DNA of 9,740 bases from Kmv34 sp964524965 (lineage in GTDB: Bacteria > Aerophobota > Aerophobia > Aerophobales > B3-G15). A program made the position numbers and the translations under genes. This document shows positions 5,650 through 9,740 of this stretch, piece after piece. Numbering within the stretch: position 1 is the stretch's first letter; each line of letters opens with the position of its first letter. Location of the stretch: contig CAZGDY010000063.1 of assembly GCA_964524965.1 (NCBI GenBank), positions 1-9,740 on the forward strand, read 5' to 3'. Under the pieces are notes generated by a model. The model was not told where the DNA came from. It was given only the letters and a program-made list of their open reading frames with translations, and made no database searches.

Positions 5650-6315
5650 TTAACTTCTTTTTCCAAAGATTTTACTTCCTATTCTGAGGATGTTTGCTCC
5701 TTCCTCTATAGCAACCCGATAAGAATTAGTCATCCCCATGGAAAGATAGCGCATCTTTACGTTTGATAAATTGAGCTTTTTAATCTCATCAAATAACTTT
5801 CTGGTTGCGGTAAAATAAGACCGAGAATCTTCTGGATTTCCAGACCAAGGGCCCATGGTCATTAGCCCCATTATTTTTATATTTGAAAGAGCTGAAATTT
5901 CTCTTATTAATGTAACTGCTTTTTGCGGTAACGCCCCTGATTTTTGAGATTCCTTGCCACTGTTAATCTCAATTAATATGGGCATTATTTTACCAATTTT
6001 AGCGCATCCTTTATCGATTTCTGCTGCTATTTCAAAGGAATCAATAGTTTCAATCATATCAAATATCTCTAAAACTTTCTTTCTGGTGAGGTCATGTTTT
6101 CCCATCCCGGGGATTCCAATAAAATGCCATTTTACTTTTTTCCCTATTTTCTGATAAGCTCTTTTTGCCTCTCCAATAAAGTTTTGACCAATAATTTTTA
6201 CCCCAGCTTCAATGGCTTCCAAAACCTCTTCTGCTTCTCTTCCTTTTACCGCTGCTACCAGTTCCACTCCATCTGGTAGCTGGTTTAGTATCTCTTTTAC
6301 ATTTTCTTTAATCAT
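5650..6315 (-). CDS. yggS: YggS-family PLP-binding protein, divergent
   Basis: A 221-residue, single-domain TIM-barrel protein related to the N-terminal half of alanine racemase. Family members bind pyridoxal phosphate (PLP) and help keep B6 and amino-acid pools balanced; no catalytic reaction is established. The PLP lysine is K24 (LVAAVK), followed by EAGVKIIGQNF, WHFIG, LIEINSGKESQKSG and the C-terminal phosphate-binding signature LSMGMTNSYRVAIEEGANI with RIGSKIFG. The usual HLQ.NK loop after WHFIG is replaced by IPGMGKHDLTRKK. The N-terminus is about 12 residues shorter than E. coli YggS. The start ATG overlaps the end of a dehydrogenase remnant, whose sequence also provides the AAAAGG ribosome site. 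It lies downstream of larA on the same strand. Confidence 0.85.
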   Translation of the reverse strand: MIKENVKEILNQLPDGVELVAAVKGREAEEVLEAIEAGVKIIGQNFIGEAKRAYQKIGKKVKWHFIGIPGMGKHDLTRKKVLEIFDMIETIDSFEIAAEIDKGCAKIGKIMPILIEINSGKESQKSGALPQKAVTLIREISALSNIKIMGLMTMGPWSGNPEDSRSYFTATRKLFDEIKKLNLSNVKMRYLSMGMTNSYRVAIEEGANILRIGSKIFGKRS

Positions 6316-6442
6316 TGTAGACCTTTTCTTCTGTTTTGCACTGGGCAGAAATAAACTGGGTATCGCTCTTTTTTAAAATATTTTTTCCTTTTTCCAAATC
6401 TGAAAAGTTGCAATCGGTAATCACTACCTTATATTTACTCAT
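6308..6442 (-). pseudogene. N-terminal remnant of a D-2-hydroxyacid dehydrogenase
   Basis: A 44-codon frame reads MSKYKVVITDCNFSDLEKGK, then residues including ILKKSDTQFISAQCKTEEKV, then a TAA that overlaps the yggS start (the ATG is at 6315-6313). The pattern 'KVVITDC.F.DLE.E..IL...A....AQCKTEEEV' is that of the first strand-helix-strand of CtBP-like or phosphoglycerate-dehydrogenase-like D-2-hydroxyacid dehydrogenases, normally about 320 residues. The NAD and catalytic domains are absent. There is no good ribosome site before the ATG: AAGGGG lies about 23 bases away. I read it as what is left after a deletion joining codon ~41 to the yggS start. A functional micro-ORF coupled to yggS translation is a less likely alternative. 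Confidence 0.6.
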
Positions 6443-6497
6443 AGTTTTTATTTTTTTGTGAAATTCCCCTTAATTACTGGTAAAATATAATTAAACT

Positions 6498-6567
6498 AAC
6501 TTATTTTTAATCCAGAGCTTCTTTTATGTATGAAAATAGTAATTTGTTATTAATTTCTGGATAAGTT
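6498..6567 (-). other. Long-range stem just after the larA stop
   Basis: ATCCAGA (6510-6516) and TCTGGAT (6556-6562) are perfect complements 39 bases apart. AACTTAT (6498-6504) and ATAAGTT (6561-6567) extend the stem with a bulge, reaching the larA stop codon. There is no following T run, so this is not a standard terminator. It may be an RNA processing or stabilising structure, or chance in AT-rich DNA. Confidence 0.3.
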
Positions 6568-7880
6568 TACTCTTTGTCAAACTGAGGCAAAGTTAACCCT
6601 CCTGAGGGAATTATAAGAAAGCTGGCATCCTTTCCATGTTCCTCTAAAGCCATTGATATAGCCTGATTAACTGATTTTGCTGGGATAAAAAATAACTTTT
6701 TTACTTCATCCGGAGGCAAAGAAGAGACCATTATTACTTTTGCTTTTTCTAACAGCATGCCAATTACGGCAGCTTTGTGTCCTCCTATAACAAATTCTTT
6801 TTTTATTCTTTCTACGGGGTCCTGAGGTGATTTAGCTTCAATCATCCATTGCTGGAAAATTTTATTTCCCAAACCCTCACCACACTCAGCTACTAAAATT
6901 ATAGTGCCATTTTCTTTTACGGCATATTTAGCATTATCCAAGGCTTTTTGAGCTTGATATACATCGATGTCTTTAGGGTATCCCCCAGTGCTTACAATTA
7001 CTACATCAGCTTTTTCTCTAATAGGAACTTTAAAGTAACTATCAATAAAGCTGCATCCTATTCGGTGAGCTGCAATTTTATCTCCGGCAACAGCAGCTAT
7101 AATCTTTTTTTGAGGGCTAACAACAACGTTCAGGATAAAATCAATTCCGACCTTTTCTCCTACCTCTTCAATTGCTTTTCTTGCCGGATTACCTTTTATT
7201 TTTCCGGTACTAGATTCTGGAGAAAGCATCATTTTATGAGTGTAAGTTACCGACTCGGAAGAAGATACTCCAGGCATTATTGATTTTGCTCCTCCTGTAT
7301 ATCCGGCAAAATAGTGAAAGTCAATGTTTCCTAAACATATCTTGACATCTGTCTGGATAACTTCCTTTAATATTTGAACAGGTGTTCCGTTTTTAGTTTC
7401 TCCTAAGTTAAGGCAGTTTTCTTTTTTGTGGTCTAAACATTGGTATTGCTCATAGATTTCATCCCCTACAATACTTTTTTGTTCTTTTGGGGTGTGTTCT
7501 CTATGTAGTCCCAGGGCAAAAATTATGGTAATGTTTTTCTTTTTTACTCCGGCAATCTTTAATCTTTTAATGAGAGGAGGAAGCATTTTGCGGGAGGGAG
7601 TAGGTCTTGTTAAATCACTTGTGATTAAAACAACTTTACTTTTTGGGGAAACTATCTCAGGTAGTAGTGGAGATTTGATTGGGTTATTGAGGGCCTCTTC
7701 GATGAGAAAATTCTCACTTTTAGAAGGAGAGAATTTCTTAGGTAAAAGAGTTCCCAACAGGTTTTTTCCATTTATTTTAAATTTTACTTCTTTTTTCCCA
7801 TAAAAAAGTGTATATTCTTTTTTACTCATTTTTACCTCTTTATTTTCCTTGCGGGGCAGGTGTAAAGGTATGTTATACAT
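6567..7880 (-). CDS. larA: LarA-type nickel-dependent racemase/epimerase
   Basis: Member of the lactate racemase family (DUF2088/PF09861), cytoplasmic enzymes that invert the alpha carbon of 2-hydroxyacids using a nickel-pincer nucleotide (NPN) cofactor. Numbering from the first ATG, the key residues are R92 (SDLTRPTP), H126 (GLHREHT), H189 (DFHYFAGYTGGAK), K199 (covalent cofactor attachment) and H215. The spacings H189-K199 (10) and K199-H215 (16) equal H174-K184-H200 of Lactiplantibacillus plantarum LarA, so the cofactor ligands are intact. Substrate may be lactate or another 2-hydroxyacid. The cofactor genes larB, larC and larE are not in the window. Two starts are possible: ATG 7880 (AAGGAG, eight bases away, 437 residues) and ATG 7829 (GAGG, five bases away, 420 residues). 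The shorter form fits the family better. A hydroxyacid dehydrogenase remnant and yggS follow. Confidence 0.92.
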   Translation of the reverse strand: MYNIPLHLPRKENKEVKMSKKEYTLFYGKKEVKFKINGKNLLGTLLPKKFSPSKSENFLIEEALNNPIKSPLLPEIVSPKSKVVLITSDLTRPTPSRKMLPPLIKRLKIAGVKKKNITIIFALGLHREHTPKEQKSIVGDEIYEQYQCLDHKKENCLNLGETKNGTPVQILKEVIQTDVKICLGNIDFHYFAGYTGGAKSIMPGVSSSESVTYTHKMMLSPESSTGKIKGNPARKAIEEVGEKVGIDFILNVVVSPQKKIIAAVAGDKIAAHRIGCSFIDSYFKVPIREKADVVIVSTGGYPKDIDVYQAQKALDNAKYAVKENGTIILVAECGEGLGNKIFQQWMIEAKSPQDPVERIKKEFVIGGHKAAVIGMLLEKAKVIMVSSLPPDEVKKLFFIPAKSVNQAISMALEEHGKDASFLIIPSGGLTLPQFDKE

Positions 7881-7932
7881 TTTATATTCTCCTTGTCAAC
7901 GAATAATTAACAAATCAAATTGAGTATTGCTC

Positions 7933-7961
7933 TTGTCACTCCAGGGGGACTTTGATATAAT
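7933..7961 (+). promoter_or_regulatory. ahcY: Sigma-70-type promoter of ahcY
   Basis: TTGTCA (7933-7938) and TATAAT (7956-7961) are 17 bases apart, one mismatch from full consensus. The expected start near 7968 gives a leader of about 47 bases. It lies in the 134-base gap between divergent larA and ahcY. No SAH or SAM riboswitch fold is apparent, and the leader is probably too short for one. Confidence 0.75.
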
Positions 7962-8014
7962 AACGAAGTCAGTTTTCAGAGTTTGGGTTAAATTTACCGT
8001 TAGAGGAGAAGAAT

Positions 8015-9271
8015 GTGGATTATGACATAAAAGATATCAAGCTTTCCCCACGTGGTAAAGAAAAAATAAAGTGGGCTTCCTCAAATATGAAGGTTTTAAA
8101 TGTTATTAGAGAAAGATTTTCTGATGAGAAACCCCTGAAGGGGATAAAAATTGCTGCTTGTCTTCATATAACTTCAGAAACCGCAGTTTTAGCTTATACA
8201 CTGAAAATTGGTGGCGCGCAGGTTAGACTTTGCGCATCTAATCCTCTGTCTACCCAAGATGAGGTAGCGGCTTCTTTAATTAAAGATTATGAAATCGAAG
8301 TTTTTGCCGTTAGAGGAGAAAACAGAGATACTTATTATGAACATATCCAAAAGGTATTAGAAATTGAACCAGATGTTACTATGGACGATGGAGCAGACCT
8401 TGTCTCTACCATCCATTCCCAGAGGATGGATCTTGCAGATAAAATTTTAGGAGGGACTGAGGAAACTACCACCGGGGTTATAAGATTAAGAAGTCTTGCT
8501 AAAGAAAATAAATTAAGTTACCCCATAATAGCGGTTAACGATGCTAAGACAAAGTATCTTTTTGATAATCGCTATGGTACCGGACAATCAACTATTGATG
8601 GGATAATGAGAGCAACAAATTATCTTTTATCAGGCTCTACTTTTGTTGTTTGTGGATATGGCTGGTGTGGAAGAGGTATCGCTATGAGAGCGCGAGGGAT
8701 GGGGGCAAAAGTTATAGTGTGTGAGGTAGATTCTCTTAGAGCTTTAGAGGCAGCAATGGATGGATTTTGGGTAATGCAACTGGAAAAGGCTTGTTCCCTG
8801 GGAAATATATTTGTTACCAGCACAGGAGATGCAGAAGTAATAAGAGGAGAGCACTTCTTATTGATGAAGGATGGAGCAATAGTAGCTAACTCTGGACATT
8901 TTAATGTAGAAATTAATCTTGAAAACTTAAATGAGATTTCCTTAAATAAAAAAAAGACTCGTGATAATGTCGAGGAGTATCAGTTAAAAAATGGGAAAAA
9001 GATAAACCTTTTGGCTGAGGGCAGATTAGTTAATCTTTCAGCAGCTGAGGGGCATCCATCTATGGTGATGGATATGAGTTTTGCTAATCAGGCTCTTTGC
9101 AGCCGATATTTAGTTAAAGAAGGAAAAAATTTACAAAAAAGGGTTTATGATGTACCGGAGACGATTGACCAGGAGATTGCACGATTAAAGCTCAAAAGTA
9201 TGGGCATCCAGATTGATGAGCTTACAGAAAATCAAAAAAAATACCTATCCTCCTGGCAGATAGGAACATAA
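8015..9271 (+). CDS. ahcY: Adenosylhomocysteinase (S-adenosyl-L-homocysteine hydrolase)
   Basis: Reversibly splits S-adenosylhomocysteine into adenosine and homocysteine, clearing the product inhibitor of methyltransferases in the SAM cycle; NAD stays bound. The protein has 418 residues, the short archaeal/Thermotoga-like form. Motifs are CLHITSETAVL (H51), DDGAD (D125), EETTTGV (E150), NDAKTKYLFDNRYGTGQS (K180, D184), the Rossmann loop GYGWCGRG (214-221) with E237, GHFNVEI (H295) and GHPSMVM (H347). It ends in YLSSWQIGT instead of the KPDHYRY tail of the long form. The start is GTG 8015 with AGAGGAG (8002-8008) six bases upstream; the overlapping ATG at 8013 leads to a quick stop. It is preceded by a strong promoter and followed 31 bases later by rplU without a terminator. 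Confidence 0.96.
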   Translation: MDYDIKDIKLSPRGKEKIKWASSNMKVLNVIRERFSDEKPLKGIKIAACLHITSETAVLAYTLKIGGAQVRLCASNPLSTQDEVAASLIKDYEIEVFAVRGENRDTYYEHIQKVLEIEPDVTMDDGADLVSTIHSQRMDLADKILGGTEETTTGVIRLRSLAKENKLSYPIIAVNDAKTKYLFDNRYGTGQSTIDGIMRATNYLLSGSTFVVCGYGWCGRGIAMRARGMGAKVIVCEVDSLRALEAAMDGFWVMQLEKACSLGNIFVTSTGDAEVIRGEHFLLMKDGAIVANSGHFNVEINLENLNEISLNKKKTRDNVEEYQLKNGKKINLLAEGRLVNLSAAEGHPSMVMDMSFANQALCSRYLVKEGKNLQKRVYDVPETIDQEIARLKLKSMGIQIDELTENQKKYLSSWQIGT

Positions 9272-9302
9272 AATAAATATTGAAAAAATAAGGAGTTTAG
9301 CA

Positions 9303-9644
9303 ATGATGGCGGTTGTTGAGGTAGGCGGAAGGCAACATAAAGTATCCCCGGGAGATAATATAAAAGTAGAAAAAATGGCTTTCGAAATTGGAGAGCAGGT
9401 AGTTCTGGACAAAGTTCTCATCCTTAAAAAAGATGAAGGGGAGCTAGAGGTTGGTAACCCCTTTCTGGATAACGTTAGGATAAAAGCAAAAGTTACGGAC
9501 CAGGGTAAGGATAAGAAAGTTATCGTATACAAATTTAAGCGTCGTAAAAATTATCACAGAAAGCAAGGTCACCGTCAGCTTTTTACTTGTCTTGAGATAG
9601 AGGACATTTTGTGGGAAAAAGAAGAAGAGAAGAAAGAGGATTGA
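9303..9644 (+). CDS. rplU: 50S ribosomal protein L21
   Basis: A 113-residue bL21 protein, which binds 23S rRNA in the large ribosomal subunit. The N-terminus MAVVEVGGRQHKVSPGD and the C-terminal signature VIVYKFKRRKNYHRKQGHRQ are diagnostic. The normal body (~103 residues) is extended by a charged tail, WEKEEEKKED. ATG 9303 has AAGGAG at 9290-9295, seven bases away; a second ATG follows at once (9306) and could be the true start. It lies 31 bases after ahcY with no terminator between, so the ahcY promoter probably drives both. The usual partners prp, rpmA (L27) and obg do not follow within the window: a tRNA gene does. Confidence 0.95.
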   Translation: MMAVVEVGGRQHKVSPGDNIKVEKMAFEIGEQVVLDKVLILKKDEGELEVGNPFLDNVRIKAKVTDQGKDKKVIVYKFKRRKNYHRKQGHRQLFTCLEIEDILWEKEEEKKED

Positions 9645-9707
9645 GATAGCTTTTGGATGAATATTAACCTGATTTGAACCAACCCTTTTTATAAGAAAAA
9701 AATTAGT

Positions 9708-9740
9708 GGAGAGGTGGCTGAGTGGACGAAAGCGGTTGAT
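9708..9740 (+). tRNA. tRNA-Ser, 5' part, cut by the window edge
   Basis: GGAGAGG (acceptor strand, 9708-9714), TG, then a D arm of the form GCTGAGTGGACGAAAGC fits bacterial serine tRNAs. The sequence ends at CGGTTGAT, entering the anticodon stem. The anticodon is outside the window. By analogy with similar serine tRNAs GCT would be likely, but it cannot be confirmed here. Leucine and tyrosine tRNAs were considered and fit less well. Confidence 0.8.

Noticed and set aside
7881..8014. Possible SAH/SAM riboswitch before ahcY
   Set aside because: The expected leader is only about 47 bases and no conserved riboswitch core or terminator-like hairpin could be seen.
1..9740. CRISPR arrays, complete insertion sequences, toxin-antitoxin or phage genes
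   Set aside because: I looked for short spaced repeats, transposase motifs and small gene pairs and saw none; the only repeats are the 91-bp pair and the 24-bp in-gene repeat.

Overview
The window is about 9.7 kb of AT-rich bacterial DNA. Stop codons are mostly TAA and strong AGGAG-type ribosome binding sites precede nearly every gene. Two runs of ten Ns (1142-1151 and 3857-3866) are scaffold gaps, so this is probably a draft or metagenome-assembled genome. The gene content (degradative-type class II HMG-CoA reductase, LarA-type nickel enzyme, short-form S-adenosylhomocysteinase, a DUF5320 protein) fits an uncultured anaerobic bacterium, for example Atribacterota or a deep-branching Clostridia-like lineage. 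That placement is an inference; no marker in the window fixes it.

Left part (1-2452, + strand): the last codons of an unidentified gene, a GATase1-like (PF07090-type) protein, a 570-base stretch without an intact gene, then a zinc-dependent medium-chain dehydrogenase. The stretch holds a decayed ureidoglycolate-lyase-like start, two copies of a ~91-bp repeat, and an assembly gap between the copies. It looks like a carbohydrate or hydroxy-acid utilisation region that has been losing genes.

Middle (2680-5024, + strand): mvaA (class II HMG-CoA reductase, interrupted by a gap but otherwise complete) and mvaB (HMG-CoA lyase). This is the gene pair known from mevalonate catabolism in Pseudomonas mevalonii: mevalonate to HMG-CoA to acetoacetate plus acetyl-CoA. 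An imperfect hairpin with a T run separates mvaB from the convergent genes that follow.

Right of centre (5148-7880, - strand): larA (LarA-type nickel-dependent racemase or epimerase), a 44-codon remnant of a D-2-hydroxyacid dehydrogenase that runs into the start codon of a YggS-family PLP protein, and a small Gly/Met/Tyr-rich DUF5320 protein. The last has its own near-consensus promoter with a 19-bp palindrome across the predicted transcription start.

Right end (8015-9740, + strand): ahcY behind a clear sigma-70-type promoter, then rplU (ribosomal protein L21) 31 bases downstream and probably cotranscribed, then the 5' end of a serine tRNA cut by the window edge.

No wholly new multi-gene system is evident. 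The most interesting points are the palindromic operator of the DUF5320 gene, the dehydrogenase remnant joined to the YggS start codon, the mvaAB module beside an oxidoreductase, and the decayed ORF whose in-frame stops are all TAG.
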